Shown here piece after piece: positions 33,451 through 44,024 of a DNA stretch of 64,000 nt (within the stretch, counting starts at the first letter, position 1; the number at the start of each line of letters is the position of its first letter). The stretch spans positions 13,737,297-13,801,296 of the forward strand of contig CM069935.1 of assembly GCA_036172225.1 (NCBI GenBank), written 5' to 3'. The notes under the pieces were generated by a model. That model was not told the DNA's origin. It searched no databases and was given only the letters and a program-made list of their open reading frames with translations. The position numbers and the translations under genes were made by a program. This stretch comes from Cryptocoryne crispatula var. balansae. Its lineage: Eukaryota > Streptophyta > Magnoliopsida > Alismatales > Araceae.

Positions 33451-36129
33451 TTGAAGTCTTGTTCGAAACTGACATCATTTCGACATCATTTTATATATTT
33501 TGTGTTTTTCCAAATCTGTACAAATGTCCATCTTGACAGAGCAACCATAAATCGTATAAGATATATTTTGGAGATTGGTTGCTTCTAAATGAATCTCATG
33601 ACAAAGGGCTTTCCAACACCACACATTTTTTGAAATTTGGACCACTGGAGAGTCCGGTAGAAGGTCTAAAAGATGGTGATTTCGTTCTATGGAAATGATA
33701 GGTTCGATTTGGGGATTTCTTGAGATCTTTTCCATGAAGACATTTGATGTCTTATGGATGACTTAAAGATAGGTAATATAATTACCAATAGTTTTCCATC
33801 ATCTTTTGGCTTTGAACGGCGCTGTCGAAGGTCGATTGAGAGTTTTTCTGACGAGAAGAAGCTCTACGGGCCGACGATGCTTCTTTCTTATTTTCTCATT
33901 GATTGGGATTCTTTTCATGGAAATAAAATGGTATATTTGGATTATTTTTTCAATTTAGAATCGACCTACCACTTTTTGGGATTTTTCAGAGGTTGGAAAG
34001 TCTAGATTTTAGAAGGTTTTGGAGCTCCCTTCTACAGTTACTATTCACCTTAGCGGGTGGAGAAGACGGAACCATTGACACTCGATAGTTGGATCTATGC
34101 TGGTCAACGTAGTTTGACCATGACCATTGCACGCCGCAGTGGATCTAGTGTTTAAATGCCGGGTCAACTCCCGACTTGATCGGGAGTGTTGCACGCGCAT
34201 GGACAGGCGCACACCCGTAAATAAAAAAAGAATTTTTTGAACCATTGTGCACATGCCTGCGGCATGCAGGATAGCACTATGCATTGGCACCTATGGCGCA
34301 TAGCAGCACACCAAGAACTGGGAAGGGGTGGCACAATGCATCGAGATTGTTTTAATTGATTTAAAATTATTTTAAATCAAAAGACAAACTAAAAATATCA
34401 TAAAATTCCAAAATTTTTTGAAGAATTATATAATAGATTATCAAAGTCTTTGATGATCTTTTATATGATTTTGAATTCCATTTTTATAAATTCATTCATT
34501 GTTAAGTTTTAAAATTATTTTAAAGACTTAACTTATGAAATTAATATCTAAATTAATTCGGTAAAATGTGATTTTTCATAATGATGATTAGTACATTGAT
34601 TTGCATTTTGTATAGTTTTGGGAATACATGTATTTTCAAACTTGTTTGGAGTTACTTGTATGCATCATATTAATTGTTTATATAGTTATTTCATGTTATT
34701 TACTTTATGAATAATTCGACAAGCATGAAATTGAGAATTTCAAAACTTATTATTTATAATTTTATGATATAATAATTATATCATATTATTATCATGTATT
34801 CGCACTATGTTCATGTGATAATATGTGTGTGTGAAAGCTTGGATGACCATGGAATTAGAATGTATATCATGTGATGATGTTTATTTGATGTTGGCAAGTA
34901 ATTAAGGGCCTGCATGCCTAATCTTCTCTCCTATCAATTATGATTGTATATTCTACCTCTCTCTAAAATGTACTCCCCTTGATTAAGATCAAAGTTTCTT
35001 ATTTTATTAATGTATATTTTTGGGTCTGCGTACCCTTAATGTTCTTGTAATGACAAGAAGACCAATCGAGATGGAGGAGAGGGCAGGATGCATGGAAAAG
35101 AGTTCTTCAAGGCATGGTGACATGTCAATGCCAGCATAGGATGTTAAATCCATTAATGTATACCGATCTGGCTCCAGTCATACATTAATGAGATGAAAGT
35201 CCATGGTCATTTATTTAAATTTTGCATATTTGAAATGTATGTGTGTGTGCTAGATACCTTAGATATATGATATTCAAAGGTAAACATATATATATATATA
35301 TATGTAGCACATACTATAATGAGACTAAAATAAAAACTCCTCCTCATTTAAATTAGGTTGACAAGCGTGGGACATTATGAATGACTCACGTAGCATTCCG
35401 TTGTTATGGTCTCAATGAGCCAATCTTAGATTGGATGAGTTTGTTGTGGCCAAGGCTTAAAGCCAAACCTTGGGGTAGACCATTGGTATGGCCTTGTTGT
35501 GTTTCCCACAAGGGCTATGTTTAGAATCCATACCCATAACGTAACAAGCAGATTTGACATAACTAGAGTATTTGACTTATTGTGTTTCCGACAAGGTCAT
35601 GACTTTAGGGGCTAAATGACTAAGAGTTACAAGAGTTGAAAATGGAAAAAGTTGCCTACCTATTTAGTATAGGATGACTTGTGTTTTCCACAAGGACATC
35701 ACCATAAGGTTAATAGGGTCTTAGTCCCCACTAAGATGTCATTGTGATATTCCGTCTTTGCATAATAAAGGTTAAGCAAATTCACTGAAATTAGTGGGAG
35801 CATAAATTAGGATAAACGACCGTATCTTAATTTACTTTGAATGTCTACAATATTTTTTAAATATAATTATATCTCTGTTATAGAATTAGATTCTTAACCA
35901 CCAGTTATCTTGCATACTAGAAGTCATTAGGCTCATTAACATTAATTTTCTTGACCACATAACTAGCCTACTTGGGAAGTGGGTGCCAACTAATCATCTA
36001 ATATAGTGTGAAAAGATGAGATCTTCATCTCATTAGAAAGATGTATTGTTTGCCTTACACTAAATGTTAGTCTCTATATGAAGTCTAGAGGCAACATGGA
36101 CAAATGGATATGAGATCTATCGTGGCTTA
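33451..36129 (+). other. Long leader of the copia element, non-coding
   Basis: About 2.7 kb without supported coding sequence between primer site and gag remnant. It includes a GC-richer patch (34040-34330) with short inverted words, an (AT)n run at 35284-35304, and three hairpin-like phrases of the form CTTGTGTTT(C/T)CCACAAG near 35495, 35579 and 35679. Short frames such as 33754-34005 carry no recognisable domain. Confidence 0.5.
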
Positions 36130-36390
36130 TGGTGATAAGAAAATTTAGGGCAAAATTAAAATAACAATACATCTTCAATACTACTTGTTGGTGAGACCAA
36201 TGAAAAGAAATGAGATCATTAGATGAGAAAATGAAGGCAAAGTTAAAAGTCAAGAAGATGGTCAAGAATATTAAGCCCAAATAAGACATAGGATTGCTCT
36301 TCTACTATCATGATGATGATTGGTGACAACGGTGCAAAATATAATGAATATATAGCAAAGGAGGAGCTTAAGAAGCTTCTAGCATCTTAG
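36130..36390 (+). pseudogene. Copia gag C-terminus with degenerate zinc knuckle
   Basis: A Lys-rich stretch, KAKLKVKKMVKNIKPK (36232-36279), precedes a broken CCHC knuckle (YYHDDDW, stop, QRC) and then YNEYIAKEELKKLLAS to a stop near 36390. Plant copia gags end in the same order: a lysine-rich run, a C-x2-C-x4-H-x4-C knuckle and a K/E-rich tail. Stops and one frame change show that it is dead. No pol follows; the sequence turns into AT-rich repeats. Confidence 0.45.
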
Positions 36391-36768
36391 TCATTGACTT
36401 ACTTATCATACACATATACACATCAAGTATAAGATACAATTTGTGTATATCATAGTATAAGATACTAAACATATATCTTATGGTATTATATACCTGATGT
36501 GTATATCTTGTATGCGATATTGGATATAGATATCTTCTATAAGATGTTATATATACATCTCTTGGTATGAGGTACTGGATATGCATCTTATATCAGTAAA
36601 TGTTCCTAGTAGTAGGATTCTTGAGACCGGATATCATCTTGGTATGAGGTACTGTTTGCATATCCAGTCTCAAGAATCCTATGACTAGGAACATTTAGAT
36701 CGTATGCTTCTAGATGCTTGATCTCATTATCATCATATCATCGTGATTCAATCATCATTGCATGCAAT
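36391..36768. repeat. AT-rich repeats and inverted repeat with a copia LTR scrap
   Basis: From 36410 to 36595 there are degenerate repeats of GATACTGGATATACATCTTATA-like words. Arms 36598-36634 and 36660-36696 form an inverted repeat around a 25-base spacer. The right arm runs on as a minus-oriented copia LTR fragment to about 36766. The phrase CTTGGTATGAGGTACTG occurs directly repeated at 36560 and 36639. Confidence 0.65.
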
Positions 36769-36894
36769 TGTAGACACACAAATTTTGCCTATTTAAGGAG
36801 CTTAAGATCCATGTTTTCTTAGAAGATACTCAAAATTTTCAATAAACAAACCGGATCACCAAAAAAATGGTCAAGAAATGAACTTTGGAGGAAA

Positions 36895-37320
36895 AGGTGA
36901 CCCACCTGCCAGGCTGCCTAGGTGACCCTCCTGCCGGGTCACCTAGCGACCTGGTCAATGGGTCATCTCCCAATTCTCGCCAAATTCATCCATTCTGACG
37001 GTGGTAGGTGGGGGTCAAATCTGATCAAGTACAGGAGGCATCCCGATCAACGGGTTGCCCAGTACTGTAGCATACGGACTGACCGAAGTGACCCATGAGC
37101 AGTGCACGCTCGTCTAGATGGTCGGGACTGACTGGACGTAGGCGACCCGTCTTCCGAGATGCTGCCACTATAGTAGGCCCCAAAAAATGCATGACCGACT
37201 TTTAGCCTACGCGCATTTAATGGCATTTATGGTGTCGTAGGTGACCCGTCAAGCGGGTCGCCCGGCGACCCACCTCTTGGTCACCCAATGACTCGGCAAG
37301 CGGGACATCTTCTATTCTAG
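36895..37320 (+). repeat. Palindrome array of GGTGACCC/GGGTCACC words
   Basis: Inverted words such as GGTGACCCTCCTGCCGGGTCACC-type pairs (36924-36946) and GACCCGTCAAGCGGGTCGCC (37243-37262). The array ends about 40 bp upstream of the TATA box, as in element A, but its words differ completely. Confidence 0.72.
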
Positions 37321-37362
37321 ATGACACTTTTTATGCCTGAAATGCCTTGTAGCCTTTTTACC

Positions 37363-37370
37363 TATAAAAT
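37363..37370 (+). promoter_or_regulatory. LTR TATA box
   Basis: TATAAAAT preceded by CC and followed by GGACCCCC, then a GAGAGAG leader, in the position expected for a Tat LTR promoter. Confidence 0.6.
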
Positions 37371-37672
37371 GGACCCCCTAACCACATTTCAAAGGGTTGG
37401 AAAAGTGTTAGAAGGTTGAGAATGTCCCCAACTCCCAAGAGAGAGCCCTAGAGAGCTTCAAGCCATCTCCATCCTCCAAGCTTCATTGCCTAAGAGATTG
37501 AGAGCTTCCCATTCCATCCACCTCTGTAAATCGACATTCTTCATCCCGTTTCTTCATCAGCATCCATTTTGAAGCTTCTCAAGCTCCTACATCCGAGGAG
37601 AGATCATCAACTACATCCTAGGAGCTCACGGGAGTCATCATCAAGCTTCGAAAGCCATATGAAAGCATCTAG

Positions 37673-37989
37673 TGTAAGCACCCGAACGGATCTGAAGGAT
37701 CCCTTCTTCTCCGTTCGTCTGTGGGAACCCACGCTCGATTTGAAAACTCGGCGGATGGTAGTAGTATGCTTGGGAAGAGAATGTTAGTGGTCACCAGGAG
37801 CTGAAGGCTCCGAAGTATAGTAGAATGGAAAAGAAATAAAGTAGAAAATAGGGGTGACTGTCGTACCTTGGGAAGCAGTGAGCCTATAGGTTCTGACTTC
37901 TCCTCTTTCAGACGGCCAAAAGAAGAGAGCTTTAGTGAGCCTTTTGTCCTCGATCTGTCCGAAGCTCTACCTTGGTCGAGTTTTCCTAG
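37673..37989 (-). repeat. Tat/Ogre-type LTR, 3' end only, minus orientation
   Basis: 317 bp colinear with the 3' end of the element B LTR: both start TGTAAGCACCCGAA and share GACTTCTCCTCT and AGAAGAGAGCTT. It is truncated at 37989 by the start of the element B LTR. The flanks TCTAG (before 37673) and CCTAG (before 37990) are similar. Confidence 0.7.
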
Positions 37990-39391
37990 TGTAAGCACCC
38001 GAAATGGGATATCTGTAGATCTCTCTTTTCCAGCCCCTATGCTTGCTTTGGGGTCTTAGTGGATGGTATGTTAGTGGTTTTGGTCGCCAGGAGCCAAAGG
38101 CTCCAAAATATAGTAGAAAGAAATAAAAATAAAGAATAAAAATGACTGTCATACCTTTGGAAGCGAGGAGATTGTTGAGTTCTGACTTCTCCTTGTCAAC
38201 TCTAGAAACGGGTTTCGGATCGACACCTCAAGAGAAGGTGAAAGATAGAAGAGGGGAAAGGGAGAGTGAATTGAAAACACTCGGAAAGTGGTAAAGACTC
38301 CTCACCTCGATCCTACACTCACATTGATCCCCGAACTTTCATCTCACGGCATCGCTCGATCACCGGAGATGGTTCGGGTCATGTGGGAGGAGAGTGAGGA
38401 GGAGATGAAATTAGAACATAAATAAAAGGTGGTCGCCAGGAGCCGCGGGCTCCGCTTTATAGAATAACAACAAGATTGAGTTGTTTTGACCGTGTACCTT
38501 AGCGTGGGAGATTGGGATGTGGGTTCAACCTTCTTCTTCTTCGGCCGGCCGATGAAGAAGAGTCTCCAACCGATGCTAGCTTGATAAACCTTTGCAACTA
38601 GAACAATAAACCAAGTGAAAGAAAATGATTAGAACTATGGGAAGTGTAGTAACTGTAGAGAGAATATGAAAAAGAAGCAATTGGAATCGAACTCACCGGA
38701 TTGGGGCGAGTCCTAACCCCTTTTTTTTGAATTTTTGATTATGTAAAAATGATGTAAATAAAATAAAAGATACTTTAAAACAATAAATAAACTGAGTTAA
38801 GGGAGTTGAGAAAGCTTATGGAATGGATCGGCTTGAGTTGAAGCCGAGTTGGTTGAAGAAGGCCGGTTCGGGTAGCCTTTGCACCCTTCTGGCGCGACTT
38901 TGGTGCAGAGGATGTTACGGACGACCCCAATGTCAGAATCGAGTGCCGTTTGTCGGAGTAGACAGAGGACTAAGATAGGAAGAGTTCCTATGTTGATGAT
39001 TTCTCCGAAATCCTCCTTTAGAAGTATGTAAAAATTCTGAAAGTGGGAAGATATAGAAAACAGAACCTAGATGCACGCCTTCAGTGTAGTAATCGCCACG
39101 AACAAACAGCAAGTTGGAATTGAGTGCCGTCAGTTGGAGATGAAAGAAGACGAAGAGATGAACATCTTCTGTGTTGAAGACTTTTGCAACATAAGTCTCT
39201 GATTTTCTTCATAAGTCAATGAAGTTGGCTGATGTAGAACACCCAGATTGAGCCTTCTCCTTCACCTCGGGATCGATCTCTTGACTTTGGATCGCCTTTG
39301 GACATAGGGACAGCTTTGGAGAAGAGCTTGGATGACCTCTGGACAAGCTAGACATGGGGGATTAACCTTGGGTCATTGAGAATGGCCCTCA

Positions 39392-39399
39392 ATTTATAG
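39392..39399 (-). promoter_or_regulatory. TATA box of the solo LTR
   Basis: On the minus strand CCTATAAATT, just downstream in transcription direction of the GC palindrome array. Confidence 0.5.
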
Positions 39400-39439
39400 G
39401 GGTAGGAAGCCGGTGCAAAATTTGGAAACTGGACCGACC

Positions 39440-39875
39440 GCACCCCCGCTTTTCAAATGGGACGAGGGCGCGCAGGGTGCGCCCTCAAACCAAGGGCGCG
39501 CAGGGCGCGCCCCCACTTCAGGGGCGCGGTCTGCGTGCCCCCCTGTTTCAAAGGGAGCGGAGACGCGTTACGCGTCTCACTGCTAAAAATCGACGGAAAC
39601 TTCCGGAAATTTCTAAAAATTGACTTGACATACGTAACACGCCCCCGAACCAGGGGCGCGGTACAAATAATTGAAAATCAGTGCCGAAAACCCTCCAAAA
39701 ATCAGGTTTAGAAGGTGCTAATCGGGGTAATTTGCGATTTAAAGAAACTGACCGCAACCCCGCTTTTCAAAGGAACCGGGGGTGCGCAGGACGTGCCCCC
39801 AGTTTGAGGGCACGCAGGGCGCGCCCCTGGGTTGAGGACGCGTAGGGCGCGCCCTCTCCTTTCAAGCGGAGTGGG
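39440..39875 (-). repeat. GC palindrome array with GGGCGCGC/GCGCGCCC words
   Basis: Repeated units such as GGGCGCGCAGGGCGCGCCC and GCGCGCAGGGTGCGCCCTC, interspersed with a single-copy spacer (39585-39740) shared with element C LTRs. This family of words is found in the LTRs of element C and around its antisense genes. Confidence 0.75.
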
Positions 39876-40879
39876 GCGCTGTACACTCTCTCTCCTGCGC
39901 GCGCGTTCCGCGAGCCGTATCTTGCAAACGGGATGTCCGATTCGGCTCCCGTTTGTTGTGTTGGAAAGAGGACCTTAAGCCGCACCTCTTCAATTCGGTA
40001 AATCAGCTGGCATGACTCCCGAGACATTTGAATGGGGCTCTCTACCGGTTTACCCTCTCGTGGAAAGCTGAAACCCGGGGCAAAGATCTGAAAGAGCACG
40101 GTTCCGGTCGATAAATCCCGGGTCAACTCGGGATGACTTAAAATGATGACCGAACAAGTCCAGTACGATCAGAAAACCATAAGTCATCGAAAAATCTGAG
40201 ATTAACCCGGTAAACGTGAACCGAAACTCGGAAGAGCCGTGAAACCCTAAAATTGACCGAACCGGATGTATGGCCATGATTGATGAAAATATTCGGCTAG
40301 AATCGACCCGGATGACCCAAAAAGACCCGTTGATGACCGAAAAGGCCTAATGTGTGGTCCGGGATAGCCGTGTCAGCACAGATCGAAAAAGCCATAACGA
40401 AAGCCGTCATTGACCGACGCCTACCGAAATGACTTCTCGGAAACCCTGAATGTTACGGAACACATGCGGGACTCCCGAGACCTTCAATTATGGACCATTC
40501 ATGGTCGGTCATCGAGCAGGCTTCATGTTTTTACAGTTCACGCGCGGCTCTCACTTGAAGGTTACGGCAATATTCCGGAAATCATCGGTCCATTCTCAAC
40601 ACATAAGGGGCTTCACCAATGTCCTTAGCTCATGTCCACGAGGTAATCCAGATCATATAATCGGTCAAATAATGGATGTCGCCTATGGAATAAGAGTCTG
40701 GGGCTCCGAATTAGGTCAATTTGGCGTGTCTACACTCCTCTCTCGGCCGGCCGAAAGAAGAGAGCTTAGGGTGCGTTTGGCAATTCGGTGAGAGACCTTC
40801 TCTTAGAAGGACCTTCTCTTAGAAGACACTTCGTTTTGAAGTGCTTCATATTTATGGAAGCAAAAGGTGTTTGGATATT

Positions 40880-41236
40880 TTTTTGACAAATCAAGAAGTC
40901 ATTTTCATCCCAAGCCGTGCCCGTCCTGGCCGGCGGTTCCCCCTCGCCACGCTGCAGGAAGGGGAGGGCGGCGATGGAGGACGATCGAATGAGCCCCGGC
41001 CGCTTAGGCGCCGGGTCCGCGCCGAAGCAGCCGCCGAGGGAGAGCCCCAGGCTGAGCTCGATCCTGGCGGCGTCCTTCCCGGTGACTCCCGACTCCGCCA
41101 CACCTCCCGATTCCTCCACCGGGAGCAGGCCGGAGAACTGCCGCAGCAGGTCCCTCGCGTGGCTGCGGTTCCTCGGAGAAGATGGCTGTTCTCGTCCCTC
41201 CTCGGCTCCCTTCTCTCCCGCCATCATCTCCTTCAA
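40880..41236 (-). pseudogene. Captured NINJA/AFP-type gene fragment
   Basis: A minus-strand frame opening with ATG at 41236 reads RDLLRQFSG near residue 28, then IELSLGLSLGGCFGAD at residues 59-74, then LIRSSSIA at 82-89 (motif region 40955-41062). An EAR motif of the LSLGLSL type, followed by FG.D and a basic LxRSSSI patch, is the hallmark N-terminal domain of NINJA/AFP proteins, which recruit TOPLESS co-repressors in jasmonate and abscisic acid signalling. The frame then runs out into transposon sequence near 40880, so only the first exon part is present. The upstream 41237-41540 may be its 5' UTR. Function in this location is not supported. Confidence 0.68.
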
Positions 41237-41651
41237 ACTGGTCCCCCGTCGCCTCCCCCACCCTTCTCCGGTCCCCGGAAGCTACAGAAGCTTCCTCCAT
41301 AGCCGACCAGAACCTCCGGCAGAGACCAGCACAGCCATGGAACAGACCGGAGAACACAAGGGGAGAACAGGAAACATCAAAAAAAGAGGAATTTTTTCTC
41401 TATGTTCTACGAAAATAGATCAACCCGCAAGCATAAGAACTGAATCCGAATCGCCGGAACACAAATTTCCCAGAAATCATCTCCGGCACCACTAGAAGAA
41501 AGAGAAGCCAGCGGGAGAATGAACCGACAGCAGCGCAACGGAAAATGAACCGCCGGCCGGGGCTCATTTTCGTCCCAAGCGGCCGGGGCTCATTCGATCG
41601 TCCTCCATCGACGACCTCCCATTCTGCGAGTGGCGAGGGGAACCGCCGGCC
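40928..41651. repeat. Internal inverted duplication in the captured DNA
   Basis: The segment 40928-41002 (GGCCGGCGGTTCCCC... to GCCCCGGCC) recurs as its reverse complement at 41581-41651, with the same GATCGAATGAG core. CGTGCCCGTCCTGGCC is present as a direct copy at 40916 and 41651. The captured DNA was therefore rearranged inside the element. Confidence 0.75.
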
Positions 41652-41689
41652 GTGCCCGTCCTGGCCCGTCCTGGCCAGCGCTCAACGGT

Positions 41690-42045
41690 GCTCATCGGTG
41701 GGGTGCGGGCTTACGGAGGGGGAGGATGCTCACGGCCACAGGGGGGCTCGCGAGGGGGACATGTCCAGCGGGGGGGTCGCAGAGGGGAGTCTGCTGCCGC
41801 GGGGGCGCTCGCGGAGGGGAGGGTGATCGCCGGTGGGAGAGGGGGCTCACGGACGAGGCTCACTGGCAGGGGGTTGCCGATGGCGGAGGGGACTCGCCGG
41901 TGGGGAAGGGGGCTCACCGAGGGGGGGGGTCACCGGTGGGGGACGGAGCTCGCCGAGGGGGGGGTCCCGAAGGGAGTCCATTGTCAGGGGGCGCTCACGG
42001 AGGAACAAGGTCGGGGGCTGGCACGGGAGCGCTTGGAGCACTTTT
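41690..42045. repeat. G-rich degenerate repeats
   Basis: Irregular repeats of GGGGGCTC, CGGTGGG and CGAGGGGG words. Frames on both strands are Gly/Arg/Pro-rich and mutually overlapping, so none is taken as a gene. The composition resembles the core of the MITE at 22332-23070. Confidence 0.55.
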
Positions 42046-42302
42046 CAGAAGGAGAAAATTTCTCCTCCGAACTTCTGCCTTCGATAAGGAGGAGAAGTGA
42101 AAATAGGAGTGTAGCCAAACGGTAACATAAAAATTAGAAGCACTTCAGAGAGAAGGAGAAGTGAAAAAAAAGTCCTTCTGAGTGGTTCCCAAATGCACCC
42201 TTAGTGAGTCCTTCGTCTTTGGTCCGGTTGAAGGTCCACCTTGGCCGGATTTACCTAAAAATGTCCATATGAAAACATAGAAACAAGTGAAAAGATCATT
42301 AG

Positions 42303-43788
42303 TGATAGAAATGTATGCCCTACAAGCCAATCATATGTGATATGATTTTACATTTCTTGTAATATCTTATTCAGTATAAATGGCATAATTTTCATTACTT
42401 GCACTATCTAGATGCGTCTATCATAATGAAGTCCTAGGTTGCATGCAATGATGATTGAATCATGATGAGATCATGATAATGAGATCAATCATCTAGAAGC
42501 ATGCACTCTAAATGTTCCTAGTCGTAGGATCCTTGAGGCGGGACATCAAGGATCCGGTAAGACTAGTGTATATGATATCTTCTTATATGATGAGATTGAC
42601 CGATCTCATTGGTCATCAGTGTGGGGACACTGAGATACATGTACAGGTGCTCATTAGAGAAATGAGTTCACTGAACTGACCAGTATAGAATCCCTGAATG
42701 GTATCTTACCGAACTGTCGATCAGGGTATTCTATCATCACGGTTGCATGGTTGGATCTTTGACCTGAGTCGCCAAAGATGTCTTGCCGGGCGTACCATGT
42801 ACTTTGACTATTGACTTAAGGATCACTTAATATTGTGGTCTTGTATAGTTAACAAATTGGGTATATGGGAAACCCGGTGGAGGTAATTGAACGGACAATA
42901 GGGAATCGTCCACTCTCGGTAGGAGAGAGAGAATGTCCTATGAATAGTACTCTAAATCCTTGGCCAAGGTAGATAGGATAATTTGAAAAGGGTTTTCCAA
43001 TTAATCCAATTACGAGTACAAGATTCCATAGTGTCGGTAATTTAGGAGTTGACAGTCAATGCCGTACTCCTATCCGACCGGAACATTGAATGGACGAAGT
43101 TTTATATCCGTGTGGTAACTGATGATGGAAAGGCTCTTTGGAGAGGAGTTCATCCCCGAAGCCATTTGGGATCATAGGATGTGGCTTGTACCCTTTATGA
43201 TCGGTAGGCCGTTAAATCTATTATGAGATAATATATTTAATTTAAAAGAAGTTGTTCTTTTAATTAGGCCTCAACCAAATGGGCTATTGGGCCTAGTAGG
43301 TCACACACATAAGGGCTAATCCATAAGTTTGGGGGTAAGGATGTAAATATAGAGAAAGCAGGGTTTTTTGTGAAAAACTTCAAATTCTCTATATAATAGC
43401 TAATTGATCATGAGCCCCACAAGCCAAGGGCTGCAAAATTCGTCCCTACCTCTCTCCTTTACATTTTCCTATGCTGGAGGTCGTTGAGAGTCGATGGGAC
43501 TTTATCCAGGGCGAGTCGGAAGGTCCGACGCAAAGGAGAACCTGACTATGGAGGTAGCTAGTGTGGATATGACTAGAGGCTGCACACTTGAGTAGCTGAA
43601 CGAGCGTGAGAACGCTCGATCTTCTCCGGTCTTTAGGGATTGTTTGAATCCCACATAGGTACATGTTCGAAACTGTTTTGAATACTGGTTCTGATGATGT
43701 CATTCAGTTTCGATCGAGACCAAGACAATGATATACGTGGAATCGGATATTTTCCGCTGCGCCAATCTGATTGGAATGATTCCCTACA
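42303..43788 (+). repeat. Solo Ty1/copia LTR (1486 bp)
   Basis: Starts TGATAGAAATGTATGCCC and ends GATTCCCTACA, flanked by a perfect 5-bp duplication ATTAG at 42298-42302 and 43789-43793. It is the best-preserved copy of the copia LTR family in this window (others at 25860, 26595 and 31981). Copia identity comes from the pol remnant next to the minus copy at 29464. Confidence 0.9.
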
Positions 43789-44024
43789 ATTAGTTCTTGT
43801 GAAAGTGTAGAATCATGCACAAATTCGAACTTAAATATGCAAAAGGGAAGGAACTAACCAGATTAGGACTAAATCCCAACCCCTATTTTAGATAGGTTTT
43901 TAAGGAGGTATGAAGATGCAAAGGTGTGACTTAATGCATGGTAAATGACATGTTAATGAAAGTTAAAATGAAAGGGGGGAGTAAAGGATCAACTGGAAAT
44001 GTAAACAAACTCAAAAAAATACAA

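Larger units (their letters stand above)
36769..37672 (+). repeat. Tat/Ogre-type LTR fragment, plus orientation (U3 and leader)
   Basis: Begins TGTAGACACACAAATTTTG, the Tat LTR start. It contains a palindrome array at 36895-37320 and a TATA box at 37363-37370 followed by GAGAGAGCC leader sequence. It stops at 37672 where an oppositely oriented LTR end begins, so its second half is missing. Confidence 0.65.
38194..40734 (-). repeat. Solo Tat/Ogre-type LTR (2541 bp)
   Basis: Ends TGTCAAC and TGTCTACA (minus orientation of TGTAGACA...GTTGACA), flanked by a perfect 5-bp duplication CTCCT at 38189-38193 and 40735-40739. It matches the LTRs of element C, including the CGGCCGGCCG segment near 38545, and carries a large GC palindrome array at 39440-39875. 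No internal sequence is attached, so it is a solo LTR within the LTR of element B. Confidence 0.9.
40769..42200. mobile_element. Pack-type PIF/Harbinger-like element carrying a host gene fragment
   Basis: Inverted ends GGGTGCGTTTGGCAA (left) and GGGTGCATTTGGGAA (right, complement) are flanked by TTA at 40766-40768 and 42201-42203. Subterminal repeats also match in inverse orientation: GAAGTGCTTC(A)TA near 40837 and its complement near 42138. Between AT-rich arms lies about 1.2 kb of very GC-rich DNA, part of it a NINJA/AFP-like coding fragment. No transposase is present. Structure and duplication fit a non-autonomous PIF/Harbinger element that captured host DNA. Confidence 0.75.

Noticed and set aside
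39440..39875. Regular palindromic repeats resembling a CRISPR array
   Set aside because: Plant nuclear transposon context, no constant spacer length, no cas genes, and the words are part of LTR U3.
41652..42125. 157-codon plus frame in the captured GC-rich DNA
   Set aside because: Gly/Arg repeats from G-rich degenerate sequence that run into the transposon arm; no recognisable motif.
43446..43703. 85-codon minus frame
   Set aside because: Inside the solo copia LTR; no motif and not conserved as a frame in the other LTR copies.
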